From Diadema setosum (taxonomy: Eukaryota; Echinodermata; Echinoidea; Diadematoida; Diadematidae), in assembly GCA_033980235.1 (NCBI GenBank), contig CM067070.1, positions 1,940,478 through 2,004,477 on the forward strand: a stretch of DNA of 64,000 bases, in the 5' to 3' direction. Under the pieces are notes generated by a model. That model did no database searches. It was not told where the DNA came from and saw only the letters and a program-made list of their open reading frames with translations. Of the stretch, positions 46,481 through 57,310 are shown piece after piece. Within the stretch, counting starts at the first letter, position 1; each line of letters begins with the position of its first letter. Position numbers and translations under genes: made by a program.

Positions 46481-49079
46481 TTACGGCACATTTTGGTAAA
46501 TTGCCAAAATGTGCCGTAACTATGTTGCGGCACATTTTTTTTTTTTTTTTTTTTTTGGTAACTGCACATTTTGGTAAATTAAAAAAAAATGTGCAGGACA
46601 TTGACGGCACATTTTGGTAACTTTCTGCTCCTCCACAATCATAACAAACACAAATAAGTGTAAGTGCAGTTGGTTTTTGTCGCCACCGAATGAGTTCGGC
46701 AGCCTAAAGGCCGTGTTTGTTTGTTTATTCGTTTGTTTGTTTGTTTGTTCATTTCCATCTGAGTCCGATTTATCCGCAGCCAATTTTTGAGCAGCACCTC
46801 GCAGGCAACTCCCACGCAGGTACTTCGCAGTCCCCGTATGCGGTCAGCGCGGCCAAGATAATGACACTCTGTCATTTCTGTTGGTTGGACTTCTGCCATT
46901 CCTTCAGATGAATTTCTGAGTTGTCAGCCCCCACGCGCCTGACACGCAGGTCACACAAAATACCCGCAAGAAGAACATAAGTAGCACGCACCCAGCAAGT
47001 AAGACATATGTGACAGTGCACCTCAAAACGAACATAAAGTCGCACACACTGATTTTGCGTGAGGACTGAAAATAGGTGAAATGGGTCAACCTAGCCGAAC
47101 TTGACTTTTTCATATTTTCTGAAAGAGCGAGTTTTCTTTTACATTATGCTAAAATTTGGTATCATAAAACGGGCAAGAAAGTGTATTTTTTATGCAGTTA
47201 GTCTCGAACATTTTTGGTAGAATAGTGTGATTAGGTGTGTTTTTAGAATCCCTTTTTCATTTCTGAAAAAACTTGTCCACACTCTGCACTTTCAACTCTA
47301 ATAACTTTTGAAAAAATAGTGCTACTGCTTTGAAAGTTGGCATTTATTATGGACAAAATGTGTTAATGAGGCATGCTTAATTTCAGTTTAATCTGATAAT
47401 CCCTTCATTGTTGTTACTCTGGTGGTTTACTTCCTATTTTTTTGTCCCATTCATCGCACAGCCAGCACGGTTTGGTAAAGATTAAGCGCGTGAATAGACA
47501 CTGCACTTCAGAGCCTCTTTTCTCAGTTCACACTTTTCCTGAGTTTGTGCTTTATTTCCAATATTTAGATAGGTTAAGAGAGTCCATTTGATTTGAGTTA
47601 TACATCATTTTAAAGCTTAAAGTCTGTTCTTTCAGAATACGGTCTTAACTAAAAATTCATATCTGGCGACTTTTTGTTTGTTTTGAGGTGCAGGGTCACA
47701 TATAGGCACAACCTGCGCAGATCCTTGTCCGCCCTCAGAAATTGTCCAGTATGCTGGAAAATCCTCACTCGCAACAACCCGCGTAGCTTGCCCGGAAAGG
47801 TGTGACAAGGCCTTAACATGGTTACGGGTAAAAAGGATTTGCATGCGCACCTCCGGGCGACTACGGGTGAGATACGTACGTGCTAGATAGTGTTACGTGC
47901 AGGTCATCTGCGTGGACCTCTGGGCAGTAAAAATTGTTCTTCGCAAGTCGCACGCAAGGCTTGCCCGGAAAGATGTGACGTGACACACCTTTTTCGGGCA
48001 AGCTACGCGGGCTTGTTGCGAGTAGGGATTTTTCCAGCACGCAGGAAAATTTTCTGCGGGCGGACAAGAATGTTTACGAGTTTCGCACTTGTGTCTTATT
48101 TGCTAGACGCGTGCTACTTACCTTCTACTTGCGTGTATTCCGTTTGACCTGCGTGAGAACTTTGAAACCGATCCGTTTTCTGTTACGGGCGACTTACGGG
48201 TTCTGCGAAGTACCTGCGTTGGAGTTGTCTGCAAGGTGCTGCCGGTAAGGGTCTCCAACTGGTGTTCTGTGTGTACCCCCGCAACTCACTCGGAACATAT
48301 TTTGAACATGCTCAAGGCCTTGTCATACTGTATTTTGGGAAGTTTGACTTGCGGGGAAGCAATTTTGCTCCCCGGAGCTCTCCGCAGTTTGTCCGCACCT
48401 GACAGTACCAAGTACCACGTATCTCGCCTGATGTGCACACGCAAGTCCGATTTTTATACCCGCAACTAAGTTTACAGCATGACCAAAACTTTTTCCGGGT
48501 GAGTCGTGGGAATTGCCAGCAGATGTACACGCAGAACGCCAGTAGGAGGCCCTTAGCGGCAGCACCTCGCAGGCAACTCCCACACATGTATTTCGCAGTC
48601 CCCGTATGCGGCCAAATTAATGACATTCTGTGGTACTTCTTCCATTCCTTCAGAGGAATTTCTTCACCGAGTTGTCAGTCCCACGCACCTGGCACGCAGG
48701 TCACACAGCATACCCGCACGAAAAGCAATCGCAATAGCTGACTCGAGCCTTCAGCTCGGGTGAGCTAAACAAGTGTCTTGCCTGTCTTTACTGCTGCAGC
48801 AGGACCATATCAACTCAACTCCTTGACCGTATTATAAATCTCAAGCCCATCCATGGGTATTTAGTTCAGTTACCAAAATGTGCAGATTGTCCAAAATGTG
48901 CAGGCAAATCCACTTTAAACTGCACATTTTGGTAACAGTTGATCTCGTCAGTTATAAGTGCACTATCGGCACATTTTGGCAAACTACCAAAATGTGCAGT
49001 TACCAAAATGTGCCGTCACATACTGACGGCACATTTTGGTAACTTGCACATTTTGGTAATTTACCAAAATGTGCCGTAA
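46481..49079. mobile_element. Foldback DNA element inserted in the LINE RT (nested with a mariner-like MITE)
   Basis: A 2599-bp insert ending in inverted repeats TTACGGCACATTTTGG ... CCAAAATGTGCCGTAA, flanked by GAAGGTG on both sides (46472-46478 and 49080-49086). The target duplication is 7 bp, or 9 bp with two mismatches. Both ends hold clusters of GGCACATTTTGGTAA in alternating orientation, capable of many hairpins. The interior contains a roughly 165-bp direct repeat (46796-46965 and 48562-48725), a roughly 90-bp inverted repeat (47719-47806 and 47981-48070), and the MITE 47009-47700. No transposase coding. The superfamily is uncertain; a TSD of 7-9 bp would fit hAT, MULE or P-type elements. 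Confidence 0.8.
47009..47700 (-). mobile_element. Non-autonomous Tc1/mariner-like MITE, copy 2
   Basis: A 692-bp element with inverted ends beginning TGTGAC(A/C)(G/C)TGCACCTC and continuing AAAACRAACAWAAAGTCGC, flanked by TA on both sides (47007-47008 and 47701-47702). Reverse-orientation copy of 22779-23448. No coding capacity. Confidence 0.85.
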
Positions 49080-49081
49080 GA

Positions 49082-49500
49082 AGGTGCTCCCTTGTGGAAC
49101 GCCACACTCAATAACTCTCTCTCTCTCTCTCTCTCTGGGGATTTTACACCATTCACAACAGTATACTGAACGCAATTGGACAAATAGTGCTCTAACCATT
49201 TCAATGCATTACCGACAGGTGACATCCCGTCTTTTCAGTTTGGATAACAATACCTCGTGGTCAACAGTGTCGAAAGCCTTTTTCAGGTCCAATGTTACTA
49301 CCCTAACTAGATTACCTCGATCAAGCTTGTCTAGCCATTCCTCTGTTACTTGTAACAAGGCAGTGGTAGTCGAGTTGTTAGGGCGAAAACCAGACTGTTG
49401 ATCGCAGAGAAGATGATGACTGGTCAAATAATCACAGTTGGGTATATATTATCTTTTCAAAAATCTTAGCAAAACAGGTAAAGTACTGATCGGTTATAAC
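49082..49500 (-). pseudogene. LINE RT, 5' half
   Basis: Encodes LLCDQQSGFRPNNSTTTALL, then WLDKLDRGNLVRVVTLDLKK with AFDTVDHEVLLSKLKR, and after a frame break VVNGVK and ECGVPQGST immediately before the foldback insertion. These are RT fingers and palm blocks of the CR1/Jockey type. Upstream, FTCFAKIFEKIIYTQL matches the PISVL-x-x-x-SKxLEK block. Confidence 0.85.
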
Positions 49501-49790
49501 TTCCAATTATACCATTTTATTCCCACCTATAAAGTCAGGTGTAATTTTAGCAACTTTCAGTACATCTCGAAGAGAGGCTTGTTTTATTGACATATTCAAT
49601 ATAATATGTGAGAGGTTTGACGATTATATGAGCAATTGGTTTGTTTCCGTATACCTGCTGTTACACAGTTTTTTGCCTTTTTATATCGGACCCAGTTTTT
49701 TGACAGCTGTGCGTTTCAACTTGTTACGATCTCTAATGAGCTGTAGCACATGATCATTAATCCAGGGAGATTCTTTTTTCTTTAAATACG

Positions 49791-50098
49791 TTAACGTTTC
49801 AGGGGAGCATTACCGTCTATTACTTTCAAAAGTTCTCTTTCAAAAGCAGAGAACGCAGTACTAACATCGGTGGCATCATAAACACAATCCCAGCGCAATT
49901 TACTTATATCTTCTGCATATTTAACAATATCTACTTTTTTAATATTTCTGCTGACTTTATATCTATGTGAGTGTTCTTTGCACATTTTTTGTTTACCCCA
50001 TGTACAGGAAACCATATAATGGTCACTTAATGAGACCGAAATAACATCTACTTTTCCGACTTTATCCAGGTTATTAACCACAGTAAACGTTGTGATTC
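49791..50098 (-). pseudogene. LINE AP-endonuclease C-terminus and linker
   Basis: An open 96-codon stretch containing VDVISVSLSDHYMVSCTWG. The S-D-H is the terminal catalytic motif of apurinic-like endonucleases in non-LTR elements. The N-terminal endonuclease blocks are absent; upstream sequence passes straight into the PHD finger region, so an internal deletion is likely. Downstream lies ESPWINDHVLQLIRDRNKLK, the usual linker to RT. Confidence 0.8.
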
Positions 50099-50119
50099 GA
50101 CAGTCAACGATCTCTCTTT

Positions 50120-50345
50120 TGGTTTTGAGATGTTATTATCACTTTGTATTTCAGGTTCCTTTGATTTCATATCATCATATCCTGATAATTTGGCTAAGTG
50201 GCATCGAGTACATATCCAATCAACATCACTTAGAAAGACACCATCACTTTCACCACAACAGTCTAAGTGACACCATTCACGACATTTAACACAAAATGTG
50301 CATTTTGATTATTTGTGACCTTCTCTTACAGAGTATACATGGATA
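50120..50345 (-). pseudogene. PHD-type zinc finger of the LINE
   Basis: With one frame shift the minus strand reads YPCILCKR, then CVKCREWCHLDCCGES and DWICTRCHLAKL: a C-x2-C ... C-x2-C ... W-C-H-x2-C ... W-x-C-x2-C array typical of PHD fingers. PHD fingers in ORF1 are described for CR1-group retrotransposons, so this is taken as part of the element rather than a host gene. Confidence 0.65.
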
Positions 50346-50479
50346 ACTAAGTCCCACCCAGTTTATTTTTCCTTGCTGTTTTGAGTAATGTTGATTCTCA
50401 CTTCGAATCATTCCAGTCTCTGTAGTTTCTGATGGTGATCTTTCTGTCTTGTGATCCAGGGAGAGACAGCAACGCCGTG

Positions 50480-50812
50480 ATTTTCCCATTGTTTGTCTAA
50501 ACTCGCTTTGCTGTTGATTTCTGCTTTGCAGCGTTGATCAGTTCCCGTCGATGTTTAGTCAGGTCTTCTTGGATGAAGATTCTTGTACCACGAAGTCTGG
50601 CCTTGACGTCGAACACTGCTCGCTTGGTGTTTTACGTGTGGAATTCGACAATGAGTGGTTTGGGCGCTTCAGTAGATCTCGCTCCCAGTCTCGACTTCGT
50701 TGTGATCCTGTGACTCCGTGCAATATCTGACGGGCAAAGCTCGGTGCCAAGGTGCTCTTTCACAACACCACGAACTATTTCAACTATTTTCTCATTTTGC
50801 TTTTATTCCGTA
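50480..50812 (-). pseudogene. LINE ORF1, C-terminal part
   Basis: Reads VVKEHLGTELCPSDIARSHR, later KPLIVEFHT, then AVFDVKARLRGTRIFIQEDL and TKHRRELINAAK. The pattern I-x-V-x-F ... L-x-G-x-x-I-F-I-x-E-D-L-T-x-x-R is that of LINE ORF1 RRM/C-terminal domains. One in-frame stop. It is cut off at 50812 by the CACTC-ended insertion. Confidence 0.7.
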
Positions 50813-50991
50813 CACTCTAAGAAAAATTTCACTAAAAATTGAGTAAAACGGCCACATGGTCAGAATTGAGTAAAGTTTTAACCACTCCTAGTTGAGTAAA
50901 AGTTTGGTCATATTTGAGCTCCTCTTTTACCCAGTGAAGAGTAAAATTTGTTTTGATTTATTATTGAGTAATTTTATTTTTACTCATTTTT

Positions 50992-51150
50992 GACCATGTG
51001 TCCATTTTGATCGGGGTAATGTGTAAATTTGATTTTAATCCCAGATGACTATTCTGATTTTTAACCATCTTTGGCCATGTGTCCATTTTGATCGGGGTTA
51101 TGTGTAAGTTCAATTTTACTCCCAATCGACCATTCTGTAGAACACGAGGA
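50992..51150. repeat. 81-bp tandem duplication
   Basis: GACCATGTGTCCATTTTGAT at 50992 recurs as GGCCATGTGTCCATTTTGAT at 51073, each followed by CGGGGT-A/T-ATGTGTAA. Part of the subterminal region of the 6-kb element. Confidence 0.8.
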
Positions 51151-51994
51151 AAGTGCAAATTGTTTTTTACTTTTGTGGCAAAACAATTTTGGTCGGCCTG
51201 CTTACGTATTTGCAATGTACAATTCATTTTAAAAGTACAGTTTGATATACATGACATAACAAACACGTGAAATGTGACTTGCACATTATCATGGTACATT
51301 TGAAGTTGACAAGGCAAGCTAGCAAGTGCATGCTACAGACCAAAAATAGTTTGCGACATAAAACCCAAATAAGTAACACGTGACAAAAAATATATCGTTA
51401 TTACCTTTATTGTGAAGGTAAACAAATATTTTTTTTGAGCTGAACTATTCATCTTCTTAGAAATAAAACATATATAACAAACATACACGAAAAGCTGGTA
51501 GTATGTTATACTTTAAACTGCATGAAATAAGGAAAACAATAACATGGAATTCAGTTGTTACTTACAACTTATTTTTCTCTGGAACATTGATTTAGACTGT
51601 GCTTACATGCAGAGCATGTAACATGCATGCAGAACTTTACATGGTAGAAAAAAATAAAGCTTGCGATCAACCTGTCACAACTTTTCTTTTCCATGTAAAA
51701 CTAAAATAAACTGTGATTTATCTAAAACATCTTGTGCTATACATCACTTCCTTTCCAGTCTCTGGTAGGATTAAAGTGTGGAACCAAATGGAATGACACT
51801 CTGATTCTAGGTCTTCTCAAAGCTTCAATTACAACATCTACAACTCATTTCTCGATTTTGGTCCAATCTAAACATTTGTTATAATTTCTTGTGTTATAAC
51901 ACAAAAATCAAAACAAGGATACCCGCACAAAGTACAAGTGTTTTTTTCCTAATATATGGTCAATATCCTTCCCATGTGAAGGCACAAGTCATCT

Positions 51995-52072
51995 GTTGAG
52001 AATGAGAAGGGCGTTAAGTGGTCTTGAACACTATGGGTTTTGTGGCAACTTGACGCCCTTATCATTCTCAAC
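51995..52072. repeat. Hairpin, 25-bp arms
   Basis: GTTGAGAATGAGAAGGGCGT at 51995 is matched by its near-perfect reverse complement ending at 52072, with a loop of about 28 bases. Confidence 0.75.
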
Positions 52073-52519
52073 CGACGAAGTATTCTAACAACATTATAGC
52101 AAGGTCAATATTTTGGTTGCTCTACATTTATATTCCAGCAAAGTCTTATATCACATAAATTGTAAACCTTGGTCTTATCGAACACCCTTTGCAAAATATA
52201 TGGCCATATGAACACACATGAAATTGAGTTGTTACTTCTAAGTTCCTTTATACACTGCAACTTTATACACTGAAATAGACTGTCTTTATGCATGCAGAGC
52301 TTGTACACATGTAAAATTTTACATGATAGGAAAATAAGGCATGCAGTTGAATGATGACACTTCAAGTTATGATTTTTCTTAACCGGTTAATGTAAACTAG
52401 CTGTAGACCCTCTCAAAGGACAAAATAATCAATAAGTTGGTACACGTACATGATATTTAATTCTTCACATAAAGGAACCAGAAACATGTCTTCAATGGGC
52501 ACAGACATAACAAGTATAA

Positions 52520-52690
52520 AGGCGCATTTATACCGTATCTGGCACGGTATCATGGCGCAGCATTAACGCGATATCTAAGCCGTGATTGGTTAATGTGTTG
52601 AACACTCTGCGCGCAGAGTAGCGCACTGACCAATCACAGACTAGATATCTTGTAAATGCTGTGCCGTGATGCCGTGTAAACGAGACTTAA
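52520..52690. repeat. Palindromic MITE-like repeat
   Basis: Arms of about 70 bp (GCAGCATTAACGCGATATCT, CCGTGATTGGTTA on the left; TGACCAATCACAG, AGATATCTTGTAAATGCTG on the right) around a GCGCGC centre near 52610. Confidence 0.7.
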
Positions 52691-53032
52691 CACTGAAAAT
52701 TAACCAAAATTATAATGTGGAATAAGCACCTCCAGCAGAAGGCCTCAAAGATATATTTTTGTCTGTTTCAGATTTGAAGTAAATTTGCCATTTGGGGAAA
52801 TACATCACCAGAGTATATTACACTTAGATATAGCATTCAGCTCGTCCTAACTCAACTTAAAAAAAACAAAAACACAACATTCACATGTAATTACAGAGGT
52901 ATAATGCTGCCGTACTATTTAAGAACCTGAAATGGAATCCACGAATACACGATTATTATTATTTTTTACAACATACTGAGGTGTCTGCCCCTAACCATGA
53001 AGTTAATACCAGTCTTCAGCTGAACATTTTGT

Positions 53033-53351
53033 CTACTTCTTATTAAAATGGTAGTAGGCTCTGAAGGCCTTTACTGCCCCTGTTTCTCTGGCACCTGCTT
53101 CCACCCCGTAAACCACAGTGACCAAGATCACACACATGGCTCGAGCCCCTGCTGGATACTCCAGATCAAAGATCTGAAATATCTTATATCAGAGGTCAAC
53201 AGCAGATACGAGGCCCTTTCTCTCAAACACTGGCTCTCCAGAATGACGAAGCACTGAATTGGCTGGCAGACATCTTTCCCTACAGCCAGGACGAAAGGCT
53301 GGTTCCTCCCATGGTCTTTTCGTGTAGGCCTCGAGACTGGTTCCTAGCTTC
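53033..53351 (-). pseudogene. SAM-domain (SAMD3-like) gene, last exon, degenerate
   Basis: Acceptor TTATTTGCAG. Pieces in three frames match the C-terminal region as remembered for SAMD3-like proteins: EARNQSRGLHEKT, then QPFVLAVGKDVCQPIQCFVI, then ERKGLVSAVDL with a TGA where Cys is expected, then YKIFQIFDLEYPAGARAM and on to AYYHFNKK and TAG at 53033-53035. At least two frameshifts and one internal stop, so it cannot be functional as read. Confidence 0.6.
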
Positions 53352-54003
53352 CTGCAAATAATAGATATAAAAAAAGTATATCTTATCTTATGGTTCACAA
53401 AGTTTGAAAAACGAAGTTTGCTGTTTCTTCCACTATACTGGAAAGAAATAGTTTCGATCAAAAAACAAAGATCTGAAAGAAACGACTACCATCAATAGTG
53501 ATAAGAAACATTTCATTCCCGTGGTGATATTTTGAAATGATTGATTTCAGTCAATATTGCTTTAGGTTAAAAGTTTGCAACACATCACCCAAATCTTTGT
53601 GATTAATACTCTATGCATTTTCCTTCCCCTGTTGGACTTGTAAGTAATCCTATATATAGTTTAATAATAGGGCCAGCGAGTTCTGGTACGGGTAAAATTC
53701 AAATGGTTACATTTCTTACCATTTTAAGCGATTCAAAGTTCACATGCCAGGACCCTATTACATAAAACTTGACATCAGTAATACCTGAAATATAACTTTG
53801 ACATAAGCTTTCAGACAAACAGATGTAAACATTTTAGTAGTACATAACAGTTACTGGAACTTTGTATTCAATACACATTCCTTTTTGATGAAGCATCAAA
53901 GTGTTCATGTTTTGACTTGCTGTATGGAGATGTGACCTATGCTTACACAAAATTTTTCAATTTTCTTCACTAATACTGCTTTTGCTACAAACATTTGACA
54001 TAC

Positions 54004-54122
54004 CTTTTGGCAGTCGATGAAACACTCTAATGACTCTTGGAAGAGGCTCTCCCCCCTTTTTGATGACTTCTTGCCCGGGAACAGATGTGACAGCACAAGA
54101 AAACCCAGATTTGCCTTTTCTA
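54004..54122 (-). CDS. SAM-domain (SAMD3-like) gene, internal exon
   Basis: A 119-nt exon, acceptor CACTAACAG and donor AAAAG|GTATGT, ending in phase 0. It encodes EKANLGFLVLSHLFPGKKSS then SLFQESLECFIDCQK. The L-x-x-L-F-P ... F-I-D-C/x-Q pattern fits the same SAMD3-like C-terminal region. Intact on its own, but the next exon is broken. Confidence 0.5.
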
Positions 54123-55122
54123 CTGTTAGTGGAGTACACAAAAAGTCTTTATTAGAATATGAAAGATTTTAGGCTACATATGTCTTCACACCACAAATCA
54201 ATCCTGGCATATTTTCAATTCACATATCAGCTTTATATCTCTTCAAATTCAAGGCTTATTTTATTACCAGTGGGGGATTGGGGGCGAATAAGCCGCTGCC
54301 ACCCCTTATTTGGCTGATTACACATTTTTAGTCATCACACGCAAAAAAAAAAAAAAATCAACCACAGCCCCTCCCCTTTTTATGCTAATATTTTTTTTAT
54401 TTATAGTAATCACATGAAAATACGGCAAAATTTTCGCCCGCCCCCCTCCCCCTCCATCCCCTTTTAAGAATCCTGGATCGGCCTGTGATGACTTTGGATT
54501 ATTATGCAGATTTGCAGACATTGCACACTGCTCTTTTATGGAAGAATTGGTGGTGTGCTTTGTATTTGGGGAAGGTGCCCAATTTTAGGTTGGGGCTACA
54601 ACAAAGATAAAAAAAAAGGTTAATGTGATGAGCAACAACAGAAGCCACGAACAGCAGTAGTTGGAAGTAGCTTGATTCTAGCACTTGCCTCGGTGTCAGA
54701 TGTTGGAAAGAGCACACACGACCCTTGGTGCTGTTTTTACTGAATACACCATTTTGAAGAATGCAATGGAATAAAACACTTCTGTAAATCCTATTACATC
54801 TACATAATGAGGGATGATGAAGTGTATATCACATCATTTTAAAATCAAATGTAATGTGTTATACCGTGAACTGGGGGACGGAACAGTTGGGTGACTTTGG
54901 ACAGGAATTGTTTTACTTACATTTTTTTTTTTGGCTGTTGTTTTTTTTTTTGCAAATATTTTTGTAGGTTATGAAAGGGGGATGTGTGAATATTTGAATT
55001 ACTGCACTTCTCTTGTATATTGCAAGCAGCACAATAATGTAAGTGAAGTTGTCTGAACTGTCCAAAGTCCCCCGCCTGTCAAATGTCCCCTCAGTTTACG
55101 GTACCTATCAATAATTACACAC

Positions 55123-55287
55123 CTTGCTGGTGAAGTCCTCATCACGTTTTTCTTGTACTCCAAATTTCACCTTCCACCCTGGAGAAATTCTGTTCCCATA
55201 GTCCAGAATGCAAGATGATACTACTGGCCACTTTGTGAAGAGAAGGTCCCCCTTTCCATCAAATAGCTTGTTGTAATCCTGCTCAAT
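55123..55287 (-). CDS. SAM-domain (SAMD3-like) gene, internal exon
   Basis: A 165-nt exon (55 codons, phase 0 to 0), acceptor CTTTGCAG and donor AAG|GTGTGT. It encodes IEQDYNKLFDGKGDLLFTKW, then ILDYGNRISPGWKVKFGVQE. The K-W-P-V ... I-L-D-Y motif is characteristic of the central part of SAMD3-like uncharacterised proteins. Exons linking it to exon 1 (which leaves one base) were not found. Confidence 0.5.
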
Positions 55288-56110
55288 CTGCAAAGAAACA
55301 AGAAACAACATCAACAAAACATGTTTTTGCAGATATTTTGTTTTTTAGTCTGTTAATTTGCCTGTTTGATCTTGAATTCTCACCATCGTAGTTGCACAAT
55401 AGTCTACCGAGTCTGAAGGAAAAGATAGCAGACAGCTAGACTATATACGGGATGTAACTTACCAGTACAATATTATTGTAGAGTTATATTCTTTTTGTAC
55501 ATCATTACATGTATTTAGTTGAAGGTTTCAAACTGTGTCTGTTCGGCAGATTTTTGACAGTTTGGAAATGTGCCTTGAGGTAAATCTAGATACATTTTCA
55601 AAATGGCAAATTCCACAGAACAGACACAGTTTGAAGCCTTTGAACTAACTAGTAACATGATGTAGACTCTCCTGCATTATTCCACCTCTTTGACTTTGTT
55701 ACAAAATATTTGTTGTAATCTGTGCATCCAGACCTCACACAAATCAAAGGCAAGCCTCAAGGCTTCAAACAAACCAGTAGACAGTAATATCTACACTAGG
55801 CGTATAGTATAGACTATAAAGATGTCTATAACTGTCTTACTCTATAGGCGCAGTCTGACAAAAGTAGATCTAACAAGTCTAAAAAGGCCCCATCTAAATT
55901 ATTAAATACTAAAAAGTAAAAGTAAGAAAGTTCTTGCACTTACAGACTTTACATACATGTACTTATCACTTAGATCTAACTTGTTAGATCTACTTTTGTC
56001 AGACTTAATTTTAATTAAGTAATAATGAAAAAAAAATATAAAAAAATCTCCATTGGCATTGCCGGTATGAGTATTGGACCTGTGTCAGTGACTATCGACT
56101 AGGTCGAACC

Positions 56111-56180
56111 TGGGCCGGCCGGCCGGCCATTGAAGGGCCGGCCGGCCGGCCATTGAAGAGCCAGCCCCGAGGGCCGGCCG
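56111..56180. repeat. GGCCGGCC palindrome cluster
   Basis: Two direct copies of GGGCCGGCCGGCCGGCCATT about 25 bases apart, then a third shorter GGGCCGGCC. A strongly GC-rich island in AT-rich DNA, inside intron 1 of the SAM-domain gene. Confidence 0.85.
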
Positions 56181-56346
56181 CCGAGTACATACGCTTGAAG
56201 TGCAAAACCAGCTGCTGTGCGGCGCGGGCAAGGTCAACGTAGTCGTAGGTACCACTTCCGAACCACGAACGGTACCATAAAATACAATCAAATAACTTGA
56301 AGCATCTACATTGTTAGAAAGAAATATACTGTTAATCTATACTTAC

Positions 56347-56416
56347 TTCTAAAGTTGGGGATTTGGTCAACAAGACCCCATTGATGCAGCAAAAAAGCAA
56401 CTTCGCTGTCCGCCAT
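56347..56416 (-). CDS. SAM-domain (SAMD3-like) gene, exon 1
   Basis: A 70-nt first coding exon from ATG at 56416 with donor AGAA|GTAAGT. It encodes MADSEVAFLLHQWGLVDQIP then NFR. The V-x-x-[FW]-L-x-x-W-G-L-x-x-x-[IV]-x-x-F pattern is the start of a SAM domain, a protein-protein interaction fold. The ATG and splice donor look intact. It lies 400 bases inside the right end of the TIR element, so the gene would be carried within the transposon. Confidence 0.55.
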
Positions 56417-56817
56417 AATGCTTCGTCCATGCGCTGTCGATGTCGCGTCGAAGTAGTTGCTAGTTTGGCTTTACACGTCATGCATGCACGTGCGCGCGCA
56501 AGTGTAAAAGACCAGTCATCCGCGTGTTACCGTGCTTTTTACACCTAACTTAGCAATATCGCGACTGGGCTGGCCTGGTACAGTGTAAACAGCGAGAGTG
56601 TAAAATGCAGTTTACTCCGAGTTGAGTAAGATAATGGAGCAAACCTTACTCACGAAGAAGAGCAAAATGAAAGTATGTAAATATTGAGTAAAAAGGGATA
56701 AAAAGAACGAGTTTGCTCAATAAAGGCGAATTTACCGCTGATAAATGTGCAATCTTGCTCAATATTGAGCACTCTTGAGTTTACTTTAGCAAAATTTTAC
56801 TCCATGGATTTAGAGTG

Positions 56818-57310
56818 TAGATGACCTGAGGGACTCTCGCCTACTGTACTGTTCCTGCTCTTCCTGTATGCTTTGCACATCAGCAAGGGATTTCTCCAGA
56901 TCTTTCACCTTTTTTTTTTTTTTTTTTGAGTACAGATACTTCGTTCTCTGTCGCAGAGATATCATGGTTGAGAGCCTGGTTGATGTTTTGCGAAACTCTC
57001 TCCATGATGGCGTCGGCTATGAGGGTGACGAGCTTGTTGAGAATTAGCTCAGAGGAAATTATTTCTTTTATGTGATCCCTGATGGCCGCTGTGTTTTCAT
57101 AGTCAGTTTCAATGGCTTTGCTGCTAGCATTGTTCGCCTTGATGGTTGGTTGACCAGCTGTGTTGAGGGAAGAACCACTCCTGCTCTCACCCCTAATTCA
57201 GCGGGGAGCATCCCGTGCCCGGCTGAAAGTCTTTCTCTGTCATCGGATTTTCTCTCAATTTCCTTCCTTGTCTGTTTCATTTCCCCAGCAAACCAGACTT
57301 ATTTGCAGCA
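56818..57310 (-). pseudogene. LINE ORF1, N-terminal coiled-coil part
   Basis: Reads TAAIRDHIKEIISSELILNK, LVTLIADAIMERVSQNINQA, LNHDISATENEVSVL, an A19 run (Lys) that breaks the frame, then VKDLEKSLADVQSIQEEQEQ and YSRRESLRSS. The helical repeat ending in E-Q-Y-S-R-R is typical of LINE ORF1 proteins just before their RRM-like domain. The frame upstream of 57200 is interrupted by TGA. The 5' end of the element was not determined. Confidence 0.7.

Larger units (their letters stand above)
50813..56817. mobile_element. 6-kb TIR element (CACTC ends, TA flanks) carrying a SAM-domain pseudogene
   Basis: Inverted ends CACTCTAA... at 50813 and ...TTAGAGTG at 56817, flanked by TA on both sides (50811-50812 and 56818-56819). 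The ends are rich in GTTGAGTAAAA and TACTCAATATTGAGTAAA subterminal motifs. It splits LINE ORF1: SRRESLRSS lies to the right, VVKEHLGTELC to the left. Inside are a decayed multi-exon SAM-domain gene (53033-56416), an 81-bp tandem duplication at 50992-51150, and two hairpins. CACT-type ends suggest CACTA/EnSpm, but the TA duplication fits Tc1/mariner-like insertion. No transposase motif was found. Confidence 0.7.
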
